A DNA stretch of 64,000 bases from Oceaniglobus ichthyenteri (GCF_003057885.1 NZ_QAGK01000003.1:124001-188000), one strand, 5' to 3'; positions 9,012 through 18,383 are shown, counted from the first letter of the stretch. Program-made: numbers and translations. The notes: a model not told the origin generated them from the sequence alone.

Positions 9012-10298
9012 ATGACTTATCACATCACACGCGCCCGCCGGGCGTTGGTTTTTGGCACGGCATCCGCCCTTGCCCTGACCATTGGTGCGGCGGCCAGTGC
9101 TGCCGATCTTGACCTGATGATCAACGCCAATGACAATCAGGCGGTGGTGATTGCCGATTTCATCGAACGTTACAAATCTGTTGCCCCGGATGTGAATATC
9201 ACCCTGAACGTGGTCGGGTATGATGTGGTGCGCGAACAGCTTCCCGTGCAGCTCGAGGCCGGATCAGGGCCCGATATCGCCTTGGTCACCAATCTGGGCG
9301 GGCTCAATTCCTATTACCTTGATCTGACCCCCTATGTGGATGCCGCCGCCTGGGAGGCCGCCTATGGCGCGGTTCTGCCGTGGTATCGCGCGGGCAAGCC
9401 CGATGGGATTTATGGCTTTCACTCGGAACTGACCGTGACCGGCCCCTATGCCAACCTGACCATGTTCGAAGAGGCCGGCGTGGACCTGCCCGCCAACGGC
9501 GCCACATGGGAGGATTGGGCCGAAGCAACCCAGACCGTAATGGACGAAACCGGCGCCTATGCCGGGATGATCATGGACCGGTCGGGCCACCGCATGGCCG
9601 GCCCTGCCATGTCATACGGCGCGAAATATTTCGATGCCGACGGTGGTTTGTTGATCGATGACGGGTTCCGGACATTCAGCCAGATGATGCTGGATTGGCA
9701 CGCCTCGGGGTTGATGCCCGCCGATATCTGGCCTGCCGTATCGGGCAGCAAATATGCCAACGGAAACGAAATGTTCTTTAACCAGGATGTGCCGTTTTAC
9801 ATGTCGGGGTCATGGAACGCGGGCAATGTGCAATCGAATGTCGGTGACAAATTCGACTGGGCCGTGGTGCCGGTGCCCTGTGGGCCTGCGGGCTGTGGCG
9901 TGATGCCGGGCGGGGCAGGGGTGGTGGCCTTCAACCATACCGAACACCCGCAAGAGGCCGCAAATTTCGTGGCGTGGTTGGCGGAAAAGGAAAACGCCAA
10001 GGAATGGTACACCCGCACCTTTTCAATCCCGGCCCATGCCGAGTTGCAGGAAGAGGGGCTGGATTATGCCAGCGCGGGGGCCTCGGCCGCTGTGGCTGAC
10101 GGGTTGAACACCTTTGCCGCCATGGCCGGTGTCGCCGCCAAGCAAACGCCACAGGCTTTTGCGCTTCAGGGCAGCCCGGATAACTTTGTCGTTTTCAATG
10201 CCACCGCTCAATATCTGGGCGCGGCGATGAATGGCGAACTGACGCTGGATGAGGCGATGGAAAAGATCAAGGAAGAGATCGCAACCAACACCAACTGA
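9012..10298 (+). CDS. carbohydrate-type ABC substrate-binding protein (family 1)
   Basis: Periplasmic binding protein of the UgpB/MalE type. A signal peptide covers about residues 1-30, ending AASAA. The mature part starts DLDLMINANDNQAVVIADFIERYK and includes the usual family 1 pattern GPDIALVTNLGG. It has 428 residues. The start is the ATG at 9012, with GGGAGGA about 5 bases upstream. The following genes encode two permeases and an ATPase, then three dehydrogenases and a Rieske oxygenase, all in the same direction. The ligand may be a sugar, a polyol or a modified sugar. Confidence 0.88.
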   Translation: MTYHITRARRALVFGTASALALTIGAAASAADLDLMINANDNQAVVIADFIERYKSVAPDVNITLNVVGYDVVREQLPVQLEAGSGPDIALVTNLGGLNSYYLDLTPYVDAAAWEAAYGAVLPWYRAGKPDGIYGFHSELTVTGPYANLTMFEEAGVDLPANGATWEDWAEATQTVMDETGAYAGMIMDRSGHRMAGPAMSYGAKYFDADGGLLIDDGFRTFSQMMLDWHASGLMPADIWPAVSGSKYANGNEMFFNQDVPFYMSGSWNAGNVQSNVGDKFDWAVVPVPCGPAGCGVMPGGAGVVAFNHTEHPQEAANFVAWLAEKENAKEWYTRTFSIPAHAELQEEGLDYASAGASAAVADGLNTFAAMAGVAAKQTPQAFALQGSPDNFVVFNATAQYLGAAMNGELTLDEAMEKIKEEIATNTN

Positions 10299-10304
10299 TC
10301 CTGT

Positions 10305-10332
10305 TGCGGGGCCGCGCCAAAGTGGCCCCGCA
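10305..10332 (+). promoter_or_regulatory. perfect 9-bp hairpin between binding-protein and permease genes
   Basis: TGCGGGGCC (10305-10313) pairs exactly with GGCCCCGCA (10324-10332) around a 10-base loop, only 6 bases after the binding-protein stop. It lies in the same place as the hairpin at 6388-6420 and likely limits read-through or protects the upstream message. Confidence 0.7.
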
Positions 10333-10365
10333 CCCCACGACGCCTGAACCAAGGACTCTCCCACC

Positions 10366-11796
10366 ATGAGCATCGCCGGACTTGCGAGCCTGATTATCGG
10401 CATCCTCTGGATTGGCGGCGGCACCCTTTGGTTGCTGTCGCGCCGCACCTATGGCGTGAAACAGATTCCTGGTTTTGCGATGGATCTGATCGGGTTTCCG
10501 GTGGAATTGTCACAAAGCGTGTTTGGCCGCAAAGGCGTGCCCTATGCGCTGTTGATGCCGAATATGGTGATCTTCGGCTTCTTCACCTTCGCGCCGATGA
10601 TCCTGAATTTTTACGTCAGCTTTACGGGTGGATCATCAATCAACCTGTTTGATCGCCCCTGGATCGGCAGCGCGAATTACAGCGCGATCTTTCAATGCGA
10701 AAGCTATTTCGATCCGCGGACCTGTTCCAATCAGGGGTTCAGTTTCTGGCGCGGCATGGGCAACACGTTGATGTTTGTGTTGATCCAGGTGCCAATCCTA
10801 TGCGCGGCTGCCTTGGCCACCGCGTTGGTGGTGAACAAAAATCTGGTGGGGCGCGGGTTTTGGCGGGCGATGTTCTTTTACCCCGTCATGCTGTCGCCGG
10901 TGGTGATCGCCAACATCTGGAACTGGGTTCTGCACCGCAAGGGCATTCTGAACGAAGGGTTGGGCCAGGCGTCCGATGCGATGACCGCGCTGTCGGGCAT
11001 GGCCGGGTTTGATATGGTCGCCACGATCCTTTTCGCGGTCCTGTTGCTGGTAAGCAGCGAACGGGCGCTGCGCGCCAGCGTTGATCCGTCACTGCCGTGG
11101 GCGGCCCTGTTCGGGGTTTTGTTTCTGGCGGTGTTCACCTGGGCCAGCCCGCTGGCGATGATCGGGTTTCAGGCGGCGCCGTCTTTCTGGCTGGGCGCGG
11201 TGTTGGTGGGCGGGTTGTTGTGGTTTGTCTCAACCGCGCATCCGCGCGCAAGCTGGGCGATCACCGGGTTTTCGATTGTCGCGGTGATCCTGCTGTTGAC
11301 GATTCAATTTGACGCCGTGTTTGATTTTGGCCGGTTCCGCCCGATCAATTGGTTGGTACAGCCCAACACCGGTTGGCCGTTCTTCTGGCTGATCTTTGTG
11401 TTCACATGGTCGCACATGGGGTTTTACATGCTGATCCTGCTGGCGGGCCTGCAGGCGATTCCCGCCGATCTGTACGAGGCGGCCAAGATGGACGCCACCA
11501 AACCCGCCCGGGCGTTTTACCGTATCACCCTGCCACTGGTCATGCCGACGCTGGTGGTGGTTTTGGTGCTGTCGCTGATCCGCAGTTTTCAGATTTTCGA
11601 TGAAGTCTGGCTTTTGACCGGGGGTGGGCCGGGGCGCGAAACCTTCATGATCGTGCAACATATCTATGAAACCGCCTTTACCGGCGATCGGCCCGCCTAT
11701 GGCGAGGCGGCGGCCGGGTCGGTTTTGATGGCGATCGTGATTGCCGTTTTCACGTTCTTCCAACTGTTCATCACCCGCCGCCAGTCGGAGCTGTGA
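10366..11796 (+). CDS. sugar ABC permease (MalF/UgpA-like) with internal membrane insertion
   Basis: Inner-membrane permease of 476 residues, much longer than the usual 290-320. The family segments are present but split: RAMFFYPVMLSPVVIANIW and the following NEGL segment are near residues 165-200, while the second half with AAKMDATKPARAFYRITLPL (the EAA-type loop) is near 370-395. Between them lie roughly 130-140 extra residues with several hydrophobic helices. The N-terminus also has an extra helix. The insertion is not an obvious frame error, because the frame stays open and codon use is unchanged. The next gene starts at the stop codon. Confidence 0.88.
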   Translation: MSIAGLASLIIGILWIGGGTLWLLSRRTYGVKQIPGFAMDLIGFPVELSQSVFGRKGVPYALLMPNMVIFGFFTFAPMILNFYVSFTGGSSINLFDRPWIGSANYSAIFQCESYFDPRTCSNQGFSFWRGMGNTLMFVLIQVPILCAAALATALVVNKNLVGRGFWRAMFFYPVMLSPVVIANIWNWVLHRKGILNEGLGQASDAMTALSGMAGFDMVATILFAVLLLVSSERALRASVDPSLPWAALFGVLFLAVFTWASPLAMIGFQAAPSFWLGAVLVGGLLWFVSTAHPRASWAITGFSIVAVILLLTIQFDAVFDFGRFRPINWLVQPNTGWPFFWLIFVFTWSHMGFYMLILLAGLQAIPADLYEAAKMDATKPARAFYRITLPLVMPTLVVVLVLSLIRSFQIFDEVWLLTGGGPGRETFMIVQHIYETAFTGDRPAYGEAAAGSVLMAIVIAVFTFFQLFITRRQSEL

Positions 11797-11798
11797 CC

Positions 11799-12878
11799 AT
11801 GGGCCTTGCCACCTTTCTGACCCGCACGCGCGGCAGCGCCGACAAGGCAAATCGCATCGGCGCCGCTGACATTCTGGCCTATGGATATCTGGCGTTGGGC
11901 GTTTTGATCATCCTGGTGCCGGTGCTGTGGACATTCGCCAGTTCGGTCAAACCCGAACGCGCGGTTGACAGTTTCGACACCCGGCTTTTGCCAATGTCGC
12001 AAATCGAACGCCCGGTCGAAGGTGTGGGAAACAAAACCAGCTGGATTTATATTGATGAGGCCGGCACCACCCAAGAGGTGTTCAAGGCTGGCCCCACCCG
12101 GCGTGAAACCGACGTGGCCACATTCGATAACCCGACCGATGTGTTCACCGTGCCGCGCACCGGGTTGGAACCGAACGAAGAAGTACGGATCGCCACGGAA
12201 AATTACCTTGACCCGATTTTGAAACGAAATGGGCAGGATAATTTCACCTTCTTCACCTATCTGTTCAACAGTGTATTTGTCACCGTTATGGCCACGGCGA
12301 TCACGCTATTGATCAACGCCATGGCCGCCTTTGCCCTGTCAAAATACCGGTTTCGCGGGCGGCTGACCTTTACCATCCTGATCATCGCCACCTTGTTGAT
12401 ACCCTCGTCGATCATTCTGGTGTCGCTGTTCTTTGTGGTCTGGTCGTTCGGCATTTTCGGCAGCCTGTGGGGCGTGATCATCCCCGCCGCTGCCACGCCC
12501 ACGGGCGTATTCCTGTTGCGCCAATACATGCTGACCATTCCCGATGAATTGCTTGAGGCGGCGCGGATGGACGCCGCCAGCGAATGGCGCATTTTCTGGC
12601 GCATTGTGATGCCGCTATCGCTTCCGGCGCTGTCGGTTTTGGCAATCCTGTCGGTGATCTGGCGTTGGAACGATTTTTTATGGCCGCTGATCGTGCTGAT
12701 TTCCGATCCTTCGGCCCATACGCTGCAAATCGGTCTGACCACGTTCAGCGGCGAATTTGATAGCGACTTCCATTATATCCTGGCGATGACGGTTGTATCG
12801 CTTATTCCGATCACCCTGGTGTTTGTGTGGCTGCAACGCTTTATCACCACCGGCATTGCGACGACGGGTTTGAAATGA
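11799..12878 (+). CDS. sugar ABC permease (MalG/UgpE-like) with periplasmic insertion
   Basis: Second permease of the importer (359 residues). The first helix is near residues 27-48. Then comes a hydrophilic stretch of about 100 residues (KPERAV to NFTFFTYLFNS), far longer than the short loop seen in MalG, likely a small periplasmic domain. The core follows, with FALSKYRFRGR, the EAA loop LEAARMDAASEWRIFWRIVMPLSLP, and a normal C-terminus. The ATG at 11799 is preferred over GTG 11793; both lie at the stop of the previous gene, so translation is coupled. Confidence 0.88.
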   Translation: MGLATFLTRTRGSADKANRIGAADILAYGYLALGVLIILVPVLWTFASSVKPERAVDSFDTRLLPMSQIERPVEGVGNKTSWIYIDEAGTTQEVFKAGPTRRETDVATFDNPTDVFTVPRTGLEPNEEVRIATENYLDPILKRNGQDNFTFFTYLFNSVFVTVMATAITLLINAMAAFALSKYRFRGRLTFTILIIATLLIPSSIILVSLFFVVWSFGIFGSLWGVIIPAAATPTGVFLLRQYMLTIPDELLEAARMDAASEWRIFWRIVMPLSLPALSVLAILSVIWRWNDFLWPLIVLISDPSAHTLQIGLTTFSGEFDSDFHYILAMTVVSLIPITLVFVWLQRFITTGIATTGLK

Positions 12879-13972
12879 TGATACCGGCTTTGGAACTGAA
12901 GACCATCAAGAAATCCTGGGGCGCGTTGCAGGTTATTCACGGCATCGATTTGCATATCGAAGAGGGCGAATTTGTGGTGTTTGTCGGCCCGTCGGGCTGT
13001 GGCAAATCCACTTTGCTGCGTCTGATTGCCGGTCTGGATGACCCGACTTCGGGTGATATTCTGTTGCAGGGCAAGCGGGTGAACACCGTGCCTGCCTCTG
13101 AGCGGGGCCTGTCGATGGTGTTTCAATCTTATGCGCTGTATCCGCATATGTCGGTGCGCCAAAACCTGTCATTCGGGTTGGAAAACCTGCGCATGGACCG
13201 GGTCGAAATCGACCGCCGGGTCGATGACGCCGCCGCCCTGTTGCAAATTGATCCGTTGATGGCGCGCCGCCCCGGACAGCTTTCGGGGGGGCAACGGCAA
13301 CGGGTGGCGATTGGTCGGGCGATCGTGCGCGAACCGCAGATATTTTTATTCGACGAACCGCTGTCAAACCTTGATGCCGAATTGCGCCTGCAAATGCGGG
13401 TAGAGATTGCAAATCTGCATGCGCAATTGGGCAACACGATGATCTATGTCACCCATGATCAGGTCGAGGCGATGACCATGGCCGACCGCATTGTCGTGCT
13501 GCGCTCCGGGCAGATTGAGCAAGTCGGCAAACCGTTGGAATTATACAACCGCCCTTGCAATAAATTCGTCGCCGGATTTCTGGGCGCGCCGCAGATGAAT
13601 TTTCTGTCCGGCATGATCCACCCGGATGGCACGCTTGATATGGACTGTGGGCTGAAAATGCCGGTGCGGTTGGGGCAAACGCTGAGCCAGCCGGAAAAAT
13701 GCACCTTGGGTTTGCGGCCCGAAAACATTGGCGTATCGCTGGACGGGGCCGGGGATATGACCGTGAAGGTGCAGAATTTCGAACAGCTTGGCTCGGTCAC
13801 CTATATTTATACGGTTTTTGCAAATGGCGAAACGCTGACCGTGCAACTGGGCCAGCAAATTCCGTTGCGACGGGGCCAGGAAATTGGCGTGACGTTCGAT
13901 CCAAACCGGTTTCATATCTTCGCAGGCGAAGACGAGCGCGCGCTGGAGCTGATCGGGCGGGCCACCGCATGA
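12875..13972 (+). CDS. MalK/UgpC-type ABC ATPase
   Basis: ATPase of the same importer (365 residues). Walker A is GPSGCGKST, the signature is LSGGQRQR, Walker B is IFLFDEPLSNLDAEL, and the switch His is in YVTHDQ. A C-terminal TOBE/MalK-like part follows (RPENIGVSLDGAGD). The start ATG at 12875 overlaps the TGA of the upstream permease, and its own TGA overlaps the start of the next gene, so these genes form one coupled operon. Confidence 0.94.
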   Translation: MMIPALELKTIKKSWGALQVIHGIDLHIEEGEFVVFVGPSGCGKSTLLRLIAGLDDPTSGDILLQGKRVNTVPASERGLSMVFQSYALYPHMSVRQNLSFGLENLRMDRVEIDRRVDDAAALLQIDPLMARRPGQLSGGQRQRVAIGRAIVREPQIFLFDEPLSNLDAELRLQMRVEIANLHAQLGNTMIYVTHDQVEAMTMADRIVVLRSGQIEQVGKPLELYNRPCNKFVAGFLGAPQMNFLSGMIHPDGTLDMDCGLKMPVRLGQTLSQPEKCTLGLRPENIGVSLDGAGDMTVKVQNFEQLGSVTYIYTVFANGETLTVQLGQQIPLRRGQEIGVTFDPNRFHIFAGEDERALELIGRATA

Positions 13973-14970
13973 AAACCGCTTTGATCGGATTGGGCATGGT
14001 TTCGGCCACCTATATCGATGCCCTCGCAAAGACCGACATCACCCTGGCGGGGGTGTTTGCCCCTCGTGATACGGCGCGCACTGCGTTTCTGGAACAGCAT
14101 CGCCTGAACGCACGGAACCATGGATCGATTGCTGAAATCGCCGCCAGCGATGTGGACTTCGTGATCGTAACCACACCGCCCAATGCGCGCGTCGACATCG
14201 TGGCCGAACTGGCGGCGGCCGGTAGACCAATCCTGATGGAAAAACCGGTTGAACGCAGTTTGGCGGCGGCCACTGCTTTGGTTGATATCTGTGAAACTGC
14301 GGGTGTTCCCTTGGGGATCATGTTGCAACACCGCGCCCGCCCTGTGGTGGGTGATTTGCGCCGTATGCTGCCCGAACTCGGGGCGTTGCGCATGGTTGAG
14401 GTGCACGTGCCGTGGTGGCGGCCGCAAACGTATTACGATCAACCGGGGCGCGGCAGCTATGCGCGCGATGGTGGCGGCGTATTGATATCACAGGCCATTC
14501 ATACACTGGATCTGATGTTGTCGCTTACCGGCCCGGTGGCCCAGGTTACCGCGATGGCCGCAACCACCGGATTTCACACGATGGAGGCTGAGGATTTCGT
14601 CAGCGCCGGTTTGGCCTTTGCCAATGGCGCGGTTGGCACCCTGTCGGCCACCACGGCCAGCTTTCCGGGCCGACCCGAGACGATCACACTGCATTATGCC
14701 AACGGCTCGGCGCGGCTGGATACCAACCTGTTGTCGATTGATTGGCAGGATGGGCGGCGCGAAACATTCGGCGCCGCCACAGCCAGCGGGGCAGGGGCCG
14801 ATCCGATGGCGTTCACGTCAGATTGGCACCGCGCCATGATCGAAGATTTCGCCGCAGCGCTGAGCCAGGGGCGCGCGCCAATGGTGCCCGGGTGCAGCGC
14901 ATTAGAGGTGCATCGCCTGATTGATGCGTTGGAAAAATCGGCCCGTACCGGCGCCCGGAGGAACGTATAA
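13969..14970 (+). CDS. Gfo/Idh/MocA dehydrogenase, first of three
   Basis: NAD(P)-dependent oxidoreductase of 333 residues in the Gfo/Idh/MocA family, which oxidises or reduces sugars, inositols and similar polyols. The Rossmann start ALIGLGMVSATY is a variant of GxGxxG. LMEKPVERS carries the conserved Glu-Lys-Pro with the catalytic Lys, and GGGVLISQAIHTLDLM supplies the family His near residue 180. The ATG overlaps the stop of the ATPase gene. The substrate is unknown, but it should be related to the compound imported by the upstream ABC system. Confidence 0.9.
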   Translation: MKTALIGLGMVSATYIDALAKTDITLAGVFAPRDTARTAFLEQHRLNARNHGSIAEIAASDVDFVIVTTPPNARVDIVAELAAAGRPILMEKPVERSLAAATALVDICETAGVPLGIMLQHRARPVVGDLRRMLPELGALRMVEVHVPWWRPQTYYDQPGRGSYARDGGGVLISQAIHTLDLMLSLTGPVAQVTAMAATTGFHTMEAEDFVSAGLAFANGAVGTLSATTASFPGRPETITLHYANGSARLDTNLLSIDWQDGRRETFGAATASGAGADPMAFTSDWHRAMIEDFAAALSQGRAPMVPGCSALEVHRLIDALEKSARTGARRNV

Positions 14971-15969
14971 ATGCCATTCAAACTGGGCGTCATCGGTATT
15001 GATCATGGTCATATCTTTGGAATGTTGGGGAATATGCTGGCTCAGGGCTGCACCTGTGCCCAGTGGTGGACGGACGGCACCGCAGTGACCGAGCAGAAGT
15101 TTTCCGAAACTTTTCCAAAGCTTGAAAAGGTCGCCGATTACCGCGTAATTCTGGACGATCCCGAGGTGGCGATGGTGCTGATCAGTGCCATTCCCTGTGA
15201 TCGTGCCGATCTTGCCATCGCGGCGATGGAAGCGGGCAAGGATGTGATGGTCGATAAGCCCGGCTGCACCACATTGGCGCAGTTGGCCGCGATCAAAGAG
15301 TGTCAGGCACGGACAGGCCGGATCTGGACGGTGAATTTTTCAGAGCGGTTCGAAGTGGCCGCCGTTGCCAAGGCCGAAGAATTGGTGAACGCCGGAGCCA
15401 TCGGGCGGGTGGTTCAAACCCTGGGCTTGGGGCCGCACAAGCAAAACCTGAAAACCCGGCCCGATTGGTTTTTTGAAACCGAAAAATTCGGCGGCATTCT
15501 GTGTGATATCGGCAGCCACCAGATTGATCAATTTTTGCATTTCACCGGGTCAGACAGTGCCGAAATTGCCCATGCGGCTGTTGAAAATACAACAATGCCC
15601 GATCATCCGGGGTTTCAGGATTTTGGTGAAATCGTGCTGCGCTCGGACCGGGGGCGGGGGTATATCCGGGTGGATTGGTTTACGCCCGATGGCCTGCCCA
15701 CCTGGGGGGATGGGCGGTTGTTTTTGCAAGGCACCGAGGGGCAGATCGAGCTGCGAAAATATACCGATATCGGCCAGCCACACCGCACCGGCAATCTGTA
15801 TCTGGTGAACGGCCAAGACAACGTTCATATGGATTGTTCGCAGATGCCGCTGCCTTATTTCCCGCGTTTATGTGCCGATGTGCAGGACCGCAGCGAAAAC
15901 GCCGTATCGCAGCGCCATACATTCACGACGATGGAATTGGCGATTCGTGCACAAGGCATGGCGTCATGA
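14971..15969 (+). CDS. Gfo/Idh/MocA dehydrogenase, second of three, divergent motifs
   Basis: Family member of 332 residues. The nucleotide-binding turn reads GVIGIDHGHIFGM in place of the usual GxGxxG, and the Glu-Lys-Pro motif is VDKPGCT, so Asp stands for Glu while Lys is kept. The C-terminal family pattern GGILCDIGSHQIDQFL is present. A GGAGGAAC ribosome site precedes the ATG, which follows directly on the previous stop. The unusual cofactor turn suggests a distinct substrate or cofactor mode compared with its two neighbours. Confidence 0.88.
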   Translation: MPFKLGVIGIDHGHIFGMLGNMLAQGCTCAQWWTDGTAVTEQKFSETFPKLEKVADYRVILDDPEVAMVLISAIPCDRADLAIAAMEAGKDVMVDKPGCTTLAQLAAIKECQARTGRIWTVNFSERFEVAAVAKAEELVNAGAIGRVVQTLGLGPHKQNLKTRPDWFFETEKFGGILCDIGSHQIDQFLHFTGSDSAEIAHAAVENTTMPDHPGFQDFGEIVLRSDRGRGYIRVDWFTPDGLPTWGDGRLFLQGTEGQIELRKYTDIGQPHRTGNLYLVNGQDNVHMDCSQMPLPYFPRLCADVQDRSENAVSQRHTFTTMELAIRAQGMAS

Positions 15970-17042
15970 TCCGCAGTGTTTCAATCATCGGCGCGGGCAT
16001 CGGTGCGCAGCACCTTTTGGGCTACGGGGCGCTTCCCGACCGTTATCAGATTCACAGCATTTGTGACTTGGATGCCGAGCGCGGCGGTGCCTTGGCGCGA
16101 ACGCATCCTGACGTCACCTATGGCAATGATTACAACGCCATCCTGGCCGACCCCAAGGTTGATGTCGTTGATATCTGCCTGCCACCCCATTTGCATTTTT
16201 CTGCTATTCTTGCGGCGCTGGAGGCTGGCAAGATCGTGGTCTGTGAAAAACCATTGGTCGCCTCATTGGCCGAAGCCGATCAACTGGCCGACAAGGTGGC
16301 GCAGACCGGCGGCATTGTTTCGCCTGTGTTTCAATATCGCTATGGGCTGGGCACGGCGCAATTGCTGGCGCTGATTGAGGCGGGGCTGGCGGGGCGCTGT
16401 TATGCGGGCACGTTGGAAACCCACTGGAACAGGGAAAAACCCTATTACGACATCCCTTGGCGCGGCACCTGGGCCGGTGAGCGGGGCGGCGCATTGCTGG
16501 GCCATGCAATCCATATTCACGATCTGTTGGCTTGGTTGATCGGCCCGGTGGCGCAGGTGTTTGCCGATACTGCCACCCGTGTGAATGACATTGAGGTGGA
16601 AGATTGCGCCGCCCTCTCGATCCGCATGGAATGCGGCGCGCTGATCACCAGTTCGGTCACGTTGGGCGCGGCAGATGATACCAGCCGGATGCGCCTGTTG
16701 TTCGAGGGTTTCACCGTTGAATCCGATCACGCGCCCTATTCCCTGGCGGAAAAATCATGGCGGTTTACTGCCCGCGCGCCGACCACACAAACGCAAATTG
16801 ATGCGGTTCTGGCACAAGTGAGCGAGGCGAAAACAGGTTTTGCCGGGATGTTCGAGGCATTGGCAGATACGTTGGATGGCCAGGGCGGGCGCGATGTAAC
16901 GCTGCAGGACGGGCGGCGCAGTCTGGAATTTGTCACCGCGGTCTATGCCTCGGCGCGCAGCAATCTGCCGGTTGCCCTGCCCCTTGCGCGCGATCACCCG
17001 CTATATGGCGGTTGGGTGCCCGATGCGGCCCGCGAGAGGTGA
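15966..17042 (+). CDS. Gfo/Idh/MocA dehydrogenase, third of three
   Basis: Family member of 358 residues starting MIRSVSIIGAGIGAQHL, with GAGIGAQ as the Rossmann turn, CEKPLVAS as the Glu-Lys-Pro motif and GGALLGHAIHIHDLL as the catalytic-His region. Its ATG overlaps the TGA of the second dehydrogenase. The three proteins are clearly different from one another, so they are not a recent tandem duplication. They may catalyse successive or reversible steps, as in 3-keto-sugar routes. Confidence 0.9.
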   Translation: MIRSVSIIGAGIGAQHLLGYGALPDRYQIHSICDLDAERGGALARTHPDVTYGNDYNAILADPKVDVVDICLPPHLHFSAILAALEAGKIVVCEKPLVASLAEADQLADKVAQTGGIVSPVFQYRYGLGTAQLLALIEAGLAGRCYAGTLETHWNREKPYYDIPWRGTWAGERGGALLGHAIHIHDLLAWLIGPVAQVFADTATRVNDIEVEDCAALSIRMECGALITSSVTLGAADDTSRMRLLFEGFTVESDHAPYSLAEKSWRFTARAPTTQTQIDAVLAQVSEAKTGFAGMFEALADTLDGQGGRDVTLQDGRRSLEFVTAVYASARSNLPVALPLARDHPLYGGWVPDAARER

Positions 17043-17123
17043 AATAGCGCGCCGGATGCTTGCCCCTGCGGCCCAAATCGCGGCATGCTGGCGGTGGATG
17101 ACACAGACACAAGGCCCCCGGTT

Positions 17124-18263
17124 ATGAACATGCACCCCACCCCCGACGCGGCCCGGGAATTGGCGCAAAACGTCGCGCTGCCGTTTGAACAGGCCCGCGC
17201 GATGCCGCGCAGTGTTTACACATCCGAGGAATTTCTGGCGCGCGAACTGTCAGAAATATTTGCCAAGGAATGGGTGTGCGTTGGCCGTTCGACACAATTC
17301 GCCAAGACCGGGGATTATATAACCGCTGACATTGCCGGACAGCCGGTCATGGTGCTGCGGGATGGCGATGGGGTATTGCGCGCCCAATCAAACGTTTGCC
17401 TGCACCGTATGTCGACCCTGTTGCAAGGGGCGGGCAATGTGCGCAGCGTCGTCTGCCCCTATCACGCCTGGACCTATAACCTGAATGGTCAGTTGCGCGG
17501 TGCGCCGGGCATGGCGCTGAATCAGGGGTTTGACCGGCACGATTATTGCCTGCCGCAACTGCGCTGTGCCGAATGGCTGGGATGGGTATTGGTATCGCTG
17601 AACCCCGACGCGCCCGACCCGCATTCGCATCTGCAACAGGCCGCCGATCTGATCGCGCCCTATGGTCTGGAGAATTATGTGCAGACCTTTCAGGAGCATC
17701 ACCATTGGAACACCAATTGGAAGGTGTTGGCCGAAAATTTCATGGAATCCTATCACCTGCCGGTTTGCCATGCCGACACGATTGGCGGCTTTGTCAGTCT
17801 TGAAGAAATGGATTGCCCGCCGTCTGGTGCGGCCTACAACTATCACACGATCCTGAAAGATGCCGCCGCGCCACTGACCAATGCGCATCCGTCCAACACC
17901 ACGCTGAGCGGTGATTTGCGGCGCACGACGGTGTTGTTGACCGTCTATCCAGCGTTGATGATCACGCTGACGCCGGGATATTTCTGGTATCTGTCGTTGC
18001 ATCCCGACGGGCCGGGCAAGGTGAAAATCATCTTTGGTGGCGGTCTGTCGCCCGACTATGTGAATGATCCAAAATCGCACGAACACTTTGCCGCGCTGAA
18101 AGACCTGTTGGACCGGGTCAACCAAGAGGATCGCGGTTGTACCGAAAAGGTATATACCGGGCTGTGTTCCGATCTGGCACGCCCCGGCCATCTGAGCCAT
18201 CTCGAAAGACCGAATTACGATTTTGCGACCTATCTCAACGACCGTATTCAGGGCCGCAGCTGA
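17124..18263 (+). CDS. Rieske non-heme iron oxygenase, alpha subunit
   Basis: Oxygenase of 379 residues. The Rieske [2Fe-2S] ligands are C92 and H94 in CLHRM and C111 and H114 in CPYHAW. The mononuclear iron site has H211 and H216 in YHLPVCH, and Glu208 two residues before the Tyr. A Glu at the bridging position is typical of oxygenases acting on quaternary amines (carnitine, betaine, choline types), whereas aromatic dioxygenases use Asp. No reductase gene lies nearby. ATG 17124 is preferred over 17085, where no ribosome site is visible. It ends the ABC/dehydrogenase operon, so the imported compound or its product is probably the substrate. Confidence 0.87.
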   Translation: MNMHPTPDAARELAQNVALPFEQARAMPRSVYTSEEFLARELSEIFAKEWVCVGRSTQFAKTGDYITADIAGQPVMVLRDGDGVLRAQSNVCLHRMSTLLQGAGNVRSVVCPYHAWTYNLNGQLRGAPGMALNQGFDRHDYCLPQLRCAEWLGWVLVSLNPDAPDPHSHLQQAADLIAPYGLENYVQTFQEHHHWNTNWKVLAENFMESYHLPVCHADTIGGFVSLEEMDCPPSGAAYNYHTILKDAAAPLTNAHPSNTTLSGDLRRTTVLLTVYPALMITLTPGYFWYLSLHPDGPGKVKIIFGGGLSPDYVNDPKSHEHFAALKDLLDRVNQEDRGCTEKVYTGLCSDLARPGHLSHLERPNYDFATYLNDRIQGRS

Positions 18264-18336
18264 CCGGCACCGCCCAAGGATTTACCGATCATCCTGACCT
18301 GGGCAAGGCGCGGGGTGGAACGATAAAAACACAAAA

Positions 18337-18358
18337 CGGGGCCCGGTGAGGGGCCCCG
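18337..18358 (-). terminator. intrinsic terminator of rplY
   Basis: CGGGGCCC and GGGCCCCG form an exact 8-bp stem with a 6-base loop. Read leftward it is followed by TTTTGTGTTTTTA, the classical T-rich tail. It serves rplY and may also block the rightward oxygenase message. Confidence 0.88.
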
Positions 18359-18383
18359 CCTGTGCGTTTCACGAAAGTGGAAC

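Noticed and set aside
13969-17042. Three dehydrogenase genes as a recent tandem duplication
   Set aside because: The proteins differ widely in motifs and length, and no DNA-level repeat is apparent; they look like separate subfamilies brought together.
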